DNA from: Chamaea fasciata
Taxonomy: Eukaryota > Chordata > Aves > Passeriformes > Sylviidae
Assembly: GCA_029207755.1 (NCBI GenBank)
Contig: JARCOQ010000004.1
Coordinates: 40,542,305 to 40,606,304, forward strand
Length of the DNA stretch: 64,000 nucleotides
Reading direction: 5' to 3'
Below, piece by piece: positions 12,191-21,074 of this stretch; position 1 is the first letter of the stretch, and the number at the start of each line of letters is the position of its first letter. A program made the position numbers and the translations under genes. The notes below the pieces were generated by a model that was not told where the DNA came from, did not search any database, and worked only from the letters and a program-made list of their open reading frames with translations.

Positions 12191-14234
12191 GCTAGGAATG
12201 TTAGTACAATAGTAAAAATGTAGTTAATGTAAATATGAAAACTTCTTAAATGTAAAGAAAAAGTTAATTTCAAGAGCTGCAGGTTATATTGTATGTCTAT
12301 TATATTTTATTCCACAAAAGAATTAGTTGTTCTAGACCTTTTAATTCCATTTCAAAACAAAAGTAAAACCCACATTTTTAAGCTCTTTAATTTACCTTAC
12401 TAGAAATGGTTAAGAAATGTTAAGAGCCATAGATAAATGAATAGGAAAATGACAATTTAATTTTTAGAAAGGGAACTAACTAGTGATTTTTTATCTAAAA
12501 ATTCTCACCTTCCCACACAATAGAACTTTATAAGCCAAAATACTCTAAGTTTTCCAAGAAAGATACTATGGTAGTTAACTTTGGTCTTTGGTTTGCATTC
12601 TCATTACTTTAGTTTTTATCAGTTCCCTTCTTCACAGCATACCTCCAAAGTAAACTTAGTTTCCCCTGAAAGGAATTCATGGAAATGCAGTGACTTATTT
12701 CCCTGAAACAACTACTCAGATAATTTATATAAAGCTATATTGTATATTTCCACTTCTTTTGCTCCATTTTGTTGTGATCAGCAGGGCTTACTGTGTTGCC
12801 TTCTATGTCAGGAAAAAAGAAACACAAACCAAACAAACAGTGCAGAACATCTTATGAACATGTTTTTTCTTATGAATGTGGCAAAAATTCTCATTCTATG
12901 TTTTCCCTGGCAAACTGCACTTAAAAATGACTCAGAAAATATGTGGTTTTACACTTTCATTCAGCTTTTGCCATGCATAAATCATTCTTTTTCTCATTTC
13001 TTTCAATAAGTTTACTCACTGACATATTCTCCTGAATGTTCAGTCTACACACATGGTGCCTATGTGACAAAAGGTGAAGGGTGGAAACTGCACTTTTTCA
13101 GCTCCAGAGAGTTGAACAAGCTCTTCCCAGAATTATGGAGACTTATGAATACTGAACTTTGATTTTACTGTTCAAAAAATCAATTGTATCACCATCATTC
13201 ATCCATCAATTAGAAAAATAATTTTTGCATTACATACAAATTGCAGAGGAAAATTTGCCTCTCACAGGTGTCAGTAGCCCATTTGCCACTCAGTTCAGTA
13301 ATTTCAAAATAGATTATTGCTTGATGCATTTTTCCCCTCAGGATTTGTCATTCTAATTTTAAATTTAATACAGGATAAATTCACAAAACAAAATATTTCT
13401 TGCTCTTAGTTACTAAGAGACTTTGCATAGCAAAGTCACGTTGCCAGCCCTGGATGAGAAAATCCAGAAAATTGTACATCTAAGATGTCAACAGCTAACT
13501 TTTGGTATTTTTTATAAACTAGAGTGAAATGATTAATTTTTGTTTGATCAATGTATCCGGCTGAATCCAGTTTATTGTTGTAGTCCTTACCTACATTTTT
13601 GTCCTCAGCACTCTCTACACTAATATAGAAAGAAAGCCAACTGTGTTTTTCTTAAATTTCAAGCATTAAGTTGCAGTTGAGGGTCAACCCAGATGTTCCT
13701 GCAAGCCAACTATTTACTTTAAGTTGTTCATCTGATCTCCCTCTATGATCAATGCAACTCCAAGAGGCAATTTCACCCATCATAAGTCAACTGACAGAAA
13801 TAAATGGACTAAACAACCCTCCACAAGCATTGGCTGGGATTCACTGAGTATAGAATGAGCCTAGCTAGAACAGATGAAGCATCTAACTGTAGGAAATAAA
13901 AAATGGGTCAAAAATCTCCCGTCCTAAGTTTTGGAGGAGTTTTTGGTATAAAATTACAATGAACTACAATTAGTCTTTGTATGACAAAATAGTAAATATT
14001 CAAAAAAAATTAAAATTACATAAATTAATTAAGAGCTTATTTGCCCCAAAACATGGACATGTACAGTTTATCCTTTTTACTTGTATTATTTCCAATCATT
14101 ATTTTGCATTAGGTCTCCCGACATTCAGTTTTGGTTTTAATTCTGTTAATGAATCCAGACATCAGAAAAGTTAGTACCATATCTTTTCTGAAATGATTTC
14201 TCACCTTAACCTGCTCGATACAAATGAGTATAGA
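12191..14234. other. AT-rich non-coding stretch, left flank of the provirus
   Basis: Nothing recognised. The last five bases of the following stretch (14235-14239, caagc) are the left copy of the provirus target-site duplication. Confidence 0.6.
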
Positions 14235-14239
14235 CAAGC

Positions 14240-15054
14240 TGTCTTGGTTTGGGAAGACAGGTATCTGCTAGGTAATAAAAAAAACAACTGCATTTTTTTT
14301 GGGGATGGAGAGTGTAAACTCTCCCCCCCACCCCCCTCGCCCTCTTTTTTTTTTTTTTAATTATAAATTAGAATCAGAGGCTCTTAGGCAAAGATTTGGG
14401 AAATAGGAATAGCAGTTCTTTACTAGTATGCATTACAAAGCAAACAAACACAAATAAAAACTTACTAAACAACTACAGCATTAATAACAAACAAAAACAG
14501 TACCAAGAACCCTGAGGGCTTTGTTTCACAAAACCCAGGGCAGTTTGGTTTCAGTGTCCCTGCAGGATCCTCAGAGCACCAAGCTGAAACAGTGGAAAAG
14601 TCCCGGGCTGGTAGCTGGGATGGCAGGGTGTCTCAGAAGGCAGGGGCAGGATGTCCCAGCAAAGCAGGTGGTGCAGGGTCACACTGTAGCAAGAGGAGCA
14701 GCGCCGAAGAAGCCGAAGGCGAGGCAGAACCGGCCCGGCTCCCGCGTGTGGCAGAGAAAGCTCAGGATTCAGGCCGAACTGGTGATAGTAGATTTCCCAG
14801 GACTGGATCCCTTTGGCCACAGTGAAACTCTTCCAGCCAGCAACAGCCGTTTGTTTTTTTTTTTTAACGCCGGAAAAAGAAGAGCCTGCAGCTGCTTTAA
14901 GCTTTGTCTTTTATATGCATTATCTTCTCTTTTTACATTTGTCTACTTTTTTGTTTTGGTTAAGTACTCTCAAATATTTAACACTTGGTCTCTTTGGTAA
15001 CTTATGGGGAAAAATATTCTTTAGAAAAAGAAGGAACAAACCTAACCTCCAACA
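14240..15054 (-). repeat. Viral 3' LTR of the provirus
   Basis: This 815-bp LTR is collinear with the LTR at 20258-21069. In viral orientation it starts TGTTGGAGG (15054 downward) and ends ACA at 14240. Against the partner, the U3-start third (about 14850-15000) has T at some two dozen positions where the partner has C, with almost no reverse cases. On the viral strand those are G-to-A changes. Elsewhere the two copies differ much less. Long T runs near 14343 and 14852 are partly a result. Open frames crossing the LTR on either strand have no recognisable product. Confidence 0.95.
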
Positions 15055-15085
15055 TTATCTACTCTGAATTTTTTTCCCATACTAA
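15055..15085 (-). promoter_or_regulatory. Purine-rich region upstream of U3 (candidate polypurine tract)
   Basis: Reading the viral strand just before the 3' LTR, the sequence gives gggaaaaaaa followed by a cagagtagataa stretch that abuts the TGTTGG start of U3. A polypurine tract, which primes plus-strand DNA synthesis, is expected exactly here. The purine run is interrupted, so the functional tract may have mutated. Confidence 0.55.
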
Positions 15086-15112
15086 CACATTACATTGAGT
15101 TTTAACTGTTAA

Positions 15113-15135
15113 AATATATATATATATATGTATAC
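15113..15135. repeat. Short (TA)n tract inside the provirus
   Basis: A brief TA microsatellite lies between the end of integrase and the 3' LTR. It probably arose after or during insertion; no function is visible. Confidence 0.7.
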
Positions 15136-15154
15136 ATGCAAATATGGATACAGC

Positions 15155-16190
15155 CACATTGTCATGGGTAGTTCACCCCAAAACAAGGTCCCCTTGAGGT
15201 ATGCATCAGGTCTTTCCATCTTTTTGCATCACTTACCAGGTGCAACCTGGTCTTTGAGCGAAGACAACTTCATGGATGGGATTGTCTTTGCTGGAGGCAG
15301 GATTAATCTAAACAGGTTTTTTTAGCATACCTCTTATGTGTACCACTGGAATTTTATCTCTGACGTTTGCAAGGGCTCAGATTGGGCAGGACTTGCTCTG
15401 TTGGTGGAACCTCGAGTGTTCACCAACCAGGTGGCTTTTGCTAAATTAATATCTCAATTCTTGAAGGTTTTCCCACTTAGTGTCTTCAAGGTAGTTTTAA
15501 GCAGGCCATTGCACTGTTCAACTTTTTTGGCCACTGGTGCATGATAAGGAATATGGTACACCCACTCAATGCTATGTTCTCTAGCCCAGGTGCTTATAAG
15601 ACTATTCTTGAAATGGGTTTTATTGTCTGACTTGATTCTCTCAGGGGTGCTATGTCTTCATACGACGTGTTTTTCCAGGCCCAGGATGGTGTTCTGGGCA
15701 GTAGTATGAGGCACAGGGTAGGTGTCTAACTATTTAGTGGTGGTTTCTACTATGGTTAGCACATAGCGCTTGCCCTGGCGGGTTTGGGGAAGGGTGATGT
15801 AGTCAATCTGTCAGGCTTCTTCATATTTATATTTGGACTACCGCTCACTAGGGCTTTACTCGCTTGTCTTGTTTGATTGCAGCACATGTTTCACAGTCAT
15901 GGATAACTTGAGAAATACTGTTTATGGTTAAGTCTACTCTTCGGTCTCGTGCCTATTTATAGGTGGCATTTCTGCCCTGATGACCCGAGACATCATGGGC
16001 CTATCGAGCTAGGAACAACTTTCTTTTGTGTTGCCAATTTAAATCTATTTTTGACACTTCTATTTTGGCAGCTTGATCTACTTGCTTGTTGTTTTGGTGT
16101 TCTTTATTAGCTCGACTTTTGGGAACATGGGCAGCTACATGGCAGACTTTTACAGGCAGCTTCTCTACACAAGTAGCAATGTCTTTCTAT
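15155..16190 (-). pseudogene. pol: Retroviral integrase, broken
   Basis: The integrase inserts viral DNA into the host chromosome. On the minus strand a zinc-binding motif is readable: H at 15997 in HDVSGH, then CETC about 40 codons on (HX4H, CX2C). After a frame change the catalytic core shows Asp in DYITL (codon at 15804), Asp in SDNKTHF (15627) and Glu in KVEQCNG (15519). The last two are exactly 35 residues apart, the D,D(35)E arrangement of retroviral integrases. C-terminal integrase-like sequence runs to about 15160. The frame carries many TAG and TGA stops (before the HHCC motif, after the YK that follows it, twice in the core) and at least one indel between zinc finger and core. Several of the stops fall where the family has tryptophan. 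Confidence 0.9.
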
Positions 16191-16620
16191 TCATCAGCAG
16201 CCTAGATTGGTTTTTTCCTACGCTGCCAGTTGGCCTTTTTCTACTTTTCTAGCTAGCTTCACAGAGCATTGGCTACCATCTACGAATCAGTGTAGAGGTA
16301 GAGCTTTGGCCACTTCTTTTTTTCAGCAATGTCAAGGGCTAATTGAACAGCTTTGAGTTCAGCAAGTTGACTTGATTTTTCTTCTCTTTCAGTGGCTTCT
16401 GCAATCTGTCGTGTGGGGCTCCATACGGCTGCTTTTCACTTACGGTTCATTCCCACGATGCGACAGGAACCGTCAGTGAAAAGAGCGTAGTGTGTTTCTT
16501 TCGCTGGCAGTTGGTTGTACGGAGGAGCTTTTTCAGCCTGTGTCACTTGTTCTTGCTCTTCTTCGTCTGTGAGACCAAAGTTTTCTCCTTCTGGCTAGTT
16601 TGTAATTATCTCCAAAATCC
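16191..16620 (-). pseudogene. pol: RNase H domain of Pol, broken
   Basis: RNase H degrades the RNA strand of the replication hybrid. The minus strand shows the first catalytic Asp in LFTDGSC (codon start 16477 for the Thr), the Glu in QLAELKAVQLALDIA (about 16340) and the third acidic position in YTDS (Thr codon at 16291), spaced as in retroviral RNase H. The next codon after YTDS is TAG, at a site usually tryptophan in the family. More TAG/TGA stops follow before the integrase, all in the same frame (frame of 16477, 16291, 16204 and 15997). This frame differs from that of the reverse transcriptase core, so an indel lies between about 16500 and 17067. Confidence 0.85.
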
Positions 16621-17869
16621 CAGGGCGATTTGGGATTTTAATACGGGCACGCTGTGTGATGAGGGCAGTCCATTTGCTCCATGTGGCGTCGGTGGCATGG
16701 TGGGTGGAGGGAGCCTTTCTTTTAAACATCCACCCCAGCACTGGTAGTCGGGGTGCCAAGAGGAGTTGTGTTTCTGTGCCAATCACTTCTGAGGCGGCTT
16801 GAACTCCTTCATAGGCGGCTAAGATTTTTTTTCTCTGTGGGAGTGTAGTTGGCTTTAGGTCTTCTGTAACTTTGAGTCCAGAATCTCAGTGGTTGGCCTT
16901 GGGTCTCTCCAGGCACCTTCTGCTAAAGGCTCCAGGACAAACTGTTGTTCCTGGCTGCGGAGTAAAGCACATTTTTCACATTTGGTCTCGTCTTGACTGG
17001 GCCAAGGGCTACTGCATGACCAATCTCCTGCTTGATCTGGGCAAAGGCGTGTTGCTGTTCAGGGCCTCAGTGGAAATTGTTCTTGCGGGTAACCAGGTAG
17101 AGAGGGCTCACGATTTGACTGTACTCAGGAATGTGCATCCTCCAAAAACCTATGGCTCCTAGGAAAGCTTGTGTTTCTTTTTTGCTGGTCGGTGGAGACA
17201 TTGCTGTGATCTTATCAATGACTTCAGTGGGAATCTGCCGCCGTCTGTCTTGCCACTTTACTCTCAGGAACTGGATCTCTCTGGCAGGTCCCTTGACTTT
17301 GCTCTTTTTGATGGCAAACCCAGCTTTCAGCAGAATCTGGATGATTTTCTCTCTTTTTTCGAACACTTCAGCTGCAGTCTTCCCCCTCACAATGATGTCA
17401 TCAATGTACTGTAGATGTTCCGGAGCCTCACCCTTCTCCAGTGCAGCCTGGATCAGCCCATGGCAGATGGTGGAGCTGTGTTTTCACCTCTGGGGCAGTC
17501 GGTTCCAGGTGTACTGCACGCCTTTCTAGGTGAGAGCAAACTGAGGCCTGCATTCTGCAGCCAGAGGAATGGAGAAAAATGCATTGGCAATGTCAATAGT
17601 GGCATACCACCTCGCTGCCTTGGACTCCAGCTCGTACTGAAGTTCCAGCATGTCCGGCACAGCAGCGCTCAGCGGTGGAGTCACTTCATTCAATGCACAA
17701 TAGTCTACAGTCAGTCTCCATTCTCCATGAGACTTGTGCACAGGCCAGATGGGGCTGTTGAAGGGTAAGTGGGTTTTGCTGACCACCCTTTGGCTCTCCA
17801 GCTCACGGATCATCTTGTGGATGGGAATCACAGCATCTCGATTTGTTTGATACTGCCGACAGTGCACTG
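16621..17869 (-). pseudogene. pol: Reverse transcriptase domain of Pol, broken
   Basis: Reverse transcriptase copies viral RNA into DNA. It continues the frame that starts in the protease: the fingers region carries WPVHKSHGEWRLTVDY, motif A reads ATIDIANAFFSIPL (catalytic Asp near 17594), and the catalytic motif YIDD is at 17397-17408. Downstream, TSKKETQAFLGAIGFWR is the typical thumb/connection region. Stops in this frame are TAG at 17526-17528, TGA at 17484-17486 and TGA at 17067-17069. All three catalytic aspartates of the palm appear to be present, so the damage is chiefly premature termination. The stretch about 16621-17066 has more stops and an indel and was not fully resolved. Confidence 0.92.
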
Positions 17870-18342
17870 TCGAGGTGGCAACAGGTACTTGTTGTTCTTC
17901 TACCTTCAGGAGTCCCACTGCAGATGGGTTCTCTGATAGTCCCGGCAAGGTGTTCAACTGCTTAATGTTCTCTGTTTTCACAGCAGCTATTCTAAAAGCC
18001 CATCTGAGTCCTTTAGGGTCTTTATAATAGCCATTCCTGAGGAAGTCTATGCCCAGTATACACGGAGCCTCTGGGCCGGTCACAATCGAAAGTTTTTGCC
18101 ACTCCTTCCCAGTCAGGCTCACCTCGGCTTCAACCAGAGTCAATTCTTGTGATTTTCTCGTCACCCCAGTAATGGAAATCGGTTCTGCCCCCCACATGTC
18201 CCAATGGCATTAGAGTACACTGCGAATTAGTATTTACTAAAGCTTTATATTTTTGTGGCTCTGATGTGCCAGGTTATCGAATTTACACAGTCCAAAAAAC
18301 TTGATTTTTCTGTGCTTCTTTTTGGCTAGAGGCAGGGCCCCT
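17870..18342 (-). pseudogene. pro: Retropepsin-like protease region, broken and active site altered
   Basis: The viral protease matures Gag and Pol. Directly after the gag stop the minus strand reads a retropepsin-like active-site neighbourhood, ALVNTNSQCTLMPLG. At the position where the family has the catalytic Asp-Thr-Gly the three codons (18226-18234) read Asn-Thr-Asn, both substitutions being explicable by G-to-A change. After a frame change near the six-C run at 18188-18193 the domain resumes in the frame beginning at 18197, with CILGIDFLRNG near residues 46-55, the conserved late protease segment. Protease and reverse transcriptase then share one frame. The active-site change alone should inactivate it. 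Confidence 0.75.
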
Positions 18343-19875
18343 TTAGTACTGGTTATTATTCCCTTCTTGGACATACATGGTAGAGGTTCCTTCGAGGGAA
18401 TCCAACACAGCATTCCCACCTCCGTAATACCTGGCAGCTTGCTCATGGGAGGCTGAGGCTACTTTCATTCTAGTGGAACTCCCTCTGTTAGTGTTTCTCT
18501 CCTTGAGCTCACGTACCCGTGCTGCCAGGACAGGAGTGGGTTTCCCATGCCACGCTCTTATGTCTTCCCCATGGTCCCGCAGATAAAACCACAGGTCAGC
18601 TCGAGGGGTGTTCCCTCTCTCTCTCGCTGGGGGATGTTGGGCTTTGATTCTGGGGCCTGTGACTTGCACCAGTGCTACATGGGAACTGTTCTTTCTCATC
18701 TCTTCTTTCATTTCCCTCATCTCCTCTTTGAGTTCCTTCATCACCTCAGAGACATGAGCCTGCATTGGGCAATTGATCATACTTTCATAATTTTTGAGCT
18801 TGTTGGCAACAGAACCCACTGTCTCTCGGTTATCCTCGGCATTAATTGTTGCGATGAATGTGGCGTATTGAGATGGTCCATGTGTTGCCAGATTCCACAA
18901 CATGTGCCCTGTGCATCTAACTTTGTCGGAGTTATTATCATGCTGTCCGGTCCTCCTAAAAAGTACTTCCAATACTGCTACTTCTCTTAACTGTTGGATT
19001 CCTTCCTCAAGGGTTTTCTATTGCATTCTATTGTTGTGCTCTTGCATTCTGTCTTTGTGGACAAATTTCTTTCTCACACTCATTAGAAGTCGTTCCTAAA
19101 GGGAAAGGAGCCTTTGCTCTCTTACAAATACCTGATTTATACCTGAGTCCTGGGTCAAGGGTCCCAAATTCCTTGCTTCAGCACTATCCAGTTGTACGCC
19201 TGTACCCATAAGGTCCCAGACTCGAAGTATCCAGGCTGTATAAGCCTCACGTCCTCGTCGTACAATATCTTTTTGCAGATTACGTAGACTTTCAAATGTC
19301 AGGGACTTAATGATGATCTCAACTTGTGGCTCTTCTGTGGATTGTGAGGACTTTCTTTCCTTATCTTCAATACCAGGATGTGACAATTTCACTTTACACT
19401 TCTTTGTTTCCACAGGGGCAACTGCTGCTGGCTGTGGCTGCCCTTGTGGTTCAGTTGGAACTTGGACAGTTGTAACGTCTGTGGGTTTCACTGCTGCACC
19501 ATCAGTCTCTGCCTTCTCGGGGCAGGGGGAGGGTTTTTCATGAGCTGGGGAAATGTACTCCCTCAGCATTTGGCCCCTTTCATGCATCTCTTTTACCAGA
19601 ACCTCAACCCAACCCGGGTGGGTCCTTTCTGAGGCAGGCTGTGGGGCAGAGTCAGGCTCTGGGGTATCATTCTTATTCTGTGGGGTAGGTATCAGGGTGG
19701 TTATCCAGGTCAATCTTCCCTTATCTCTGAATGCTAAATAGAATACGCCTATTAGCAGCACCAGCCATTGTATGATATCATTAGCATTCAGAGAGGATTT
19801 AAACCCTTCAAAAACTGGTGGGGCAGACCCAAAGAGGTGGGTAAAAGGTTGGGAAAAAAACTCCCCCGGTGTCAT
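18343..19875 (-). pseudogene. gag: Gag main region, interrupted by two TAG stops
   Basis: Gag is the structural polyprotein of the particle. One frame of 511 codons runs from the ATG at 19875 to TAA at 18343, broken only by TAG at 19096-19098 and 19018-19020. Residues about 34-49 (NDIIQWLVLLIGVFYLAF) form a strong membrane-spanning segment. A Pro/Glu-rich linker follows, then a helical region around 200-260 (DLMGTGVQLDSAEARNLG) like class III Gag capsid. After the stops comes a capsid C-terminal-like part, then a coiled coil at about codons 376-396 (VMKELKEEMREMKEEMRK). No CCHC zinc knuckle is seen, as in ERV-L Gag. Assignment as class III Gag is inference; its place between primer site and protease is direct. 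Confidence 0.85.
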
Positions 19876-19977
19876 TTCCTCACAGTAGGTACTATTGTTA
19901 AAGTAACTCTAAAAACACACAGTTAGTGTACGATAGCCCTGAATCCATGTGCCTGCTTTCCAGAGGAAATTAAAAAT

Positions 19978-20130
19978 CTATGAGTTCTTCACCTGATTAA
20001 GCCATAAAATAAACTGGATGACAGTCACAGTAGCCTTAGTTATAGGGCCCATGTTTAGATAAGGGCCTGCAAATGGAAGGAATACAGCCAGAACCACATG
20101 CCATCCAAACCAGGCTAAGTTAGACCACAT
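19978..20130 (-). pseudogene. Hydrophobic leader frame upstream of gag (50 codons)
   Basis: An ATG at 20130 opens 50 codons ending in TAG at 19978-19980. It holds two hydrophobic segments, roughly residues 5-24 (with HVVLAVFLPFAGPYL) and 29-44 (TKATVTVIQFILWL). It lies between the primer binding site and gag, in the same frame as gag. The 102 bases to the gag ATG contain only one more stop, also TAG (19909-19911). Two readings fit: an N-terminal part of Gag cut off by mutation, or a leader joined to gag by splicing, since CAG|GTGAAG (19993/19992) and a pyrimidine-rich ...TTTTTAG (to 19909) are good splice sites. I do not recognise the sequence as a known family. Confidence 0.55.
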
Positions 20131-20235
20131 GATGTAGCCTAATGAGGTTTTTATATCCAACACACACAAAAGAAAGTACTAGGTTAGTTAAGAACTGCTA
20201 TTTCTCTTCCCTTTTCTTTTCTCAGTGCCCTCAAG

Positions 20236-20252
20236 CCTCACGTTGGGCGCCA
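20236..20252 (-). promoter_or_regulatory. Primer binding site, tRNA-Lys1,2-like
   Basis: On the viral strand the 17 bases TGGCGCCCAACGTGAGG lie 5 bases after the 5' LTR end. They match the 3' end complement of tRNA-Lys1,2 (the spumavirus-type primer) with one likely mismatch. This is where the primer tRNA anneals to start minus-strand DNA synthesis, and it fixes the provirus orientation. Confidence 0.88.
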
Positions 20253-20257
20253 AAATC

Positions 20258-21069
20258 TGTCTTGTTTTGGGAAGACAGGTATCTGCTAGGTAATAAAAAA
20301 ACAACTGCAGTTTCTTTTGGGATGGAAAGTGTAAACTCCCCTCCCCCTCCCCCACCCCCCTTTTTTTTCTTTTTCAATTATAAATTACTATCAGAGGCTC
20401 TTAGGCAAAGATTTGGGAAATAGGAATAGCAGTTCTTTACTAGTATGCATTACAAAGCAAACAAACACAAAAAAAACCTCACCAAAAAACTACAGCATTA
20501 ATAACAAACGAAAACAGTACCAAGAACCTTGAGGGCTTTGTTTCACAAAACCCAGGGCAGTTTGGTTTCAGTGTCCCTGCAGGATCCTCAGAGCACCAAG
20601 CTGAAACAGTGGAAAAGTCCCGGGCTGGTAGCTGGGATGGCAGGGTGTCCCAGCAGGCAGGGGCAGGATGTCCCAGCAGCGCAGGGGGTGCAGGGTCACA
20701 CTGTAGCAAGAGGAGCAGCGCCGAAGAAGCCGAAGGCGAGGCAGAACCGGCCCAGCTCCTGTGGTGGCAGAGAAAACTCAGGATTCAGGCCGACCCAGTG
20801 ATAGTAGATTTCCCAGGACGGGATCCCTTTGGCCACAGTGAAACTCTTCCAGCCAGCACCAGCCGTTCTCTCTCTCCCCGAACACCGGAAAAAGAAGAGC
20901 CCGAAGCTGCCTCAAGCTCTGTCTTTTACCTGCATTATCTCCCCCTTCCAACTTTGTCCACCTCTTTGTTTCGGTTAAGTACTCTCAAGTATACAACACT
21001 TGGTCTCCTTCGTAAATTGTGGGGAAAAAAAATCTTTAGAGAAAGAAGGAACAAACCTAACCCCCAACA
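20258..21069 (-). repeat. Viral 5' LTR of the provirus
   Basis: An 812-bp LTR that starts TGTTGGGGG on the viral strand (21069 downward) and ends ACA at 20258, next to the primer binding site. It would carry promoter and polyadenylation signals. I did not find a clean TATAAA or AATAAA on the viral strand; AGTAAA within the 3' half is a weak poly(A) candidate. It is less T-rich (plus strand) than its partner and probably closer to the original sequence. Confidence 0.95.
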
Positions 21070-21074
21070 CAAGC

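Larger units (their letters stand above)
14240..21069 (-). mobile_element. Complete but defective ERV provirus (env-less, probably class III)
   Basis: This is a 6830-bp provirus read right to left. Two LTRs (20258-21069 is the viral 5' LTR, 14240-15054 the viral 3' LTR) have TG...CA ends and are flanked by the perfect 5-bp duplication caagc at 14235-14239 and 21070-21074. Between them, in viral order, lie a primer binding site, a leader and gag region, protease, reverse transcriptase, RNase H and integrase. Integrase ends close to the 3' LTR, leaving no room for env or a dUTPase. Gag has no Cys-His zinc knuckle in the readable frames. By family knowledge these traits fit ERV-L/spuma-related class III elements; the class is inference. 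Coding capacity is destroyed by many TAG/TGA stops and a few frameshifts, so it cannot make its own proteins. Confidence 0.95.

Noticed and set aside
14521..15067. Plus-strand frames in the LTR, and their counterparts at 20529-21121
   Set aside because: They run antisense through both LTR copies and have no recognisable product.
15055..15400. Search for env or dUTPase after integrase
   Set aside because: Only about 100 bp lie between the end of integrase and the 3' LTR, too little for either gene.
17131..19741. Plus-strand frames opposite gag and pol
   Set aside because: Shadows of the minus-strand retroviral genes; the minus strand carries the catalytic motifs.
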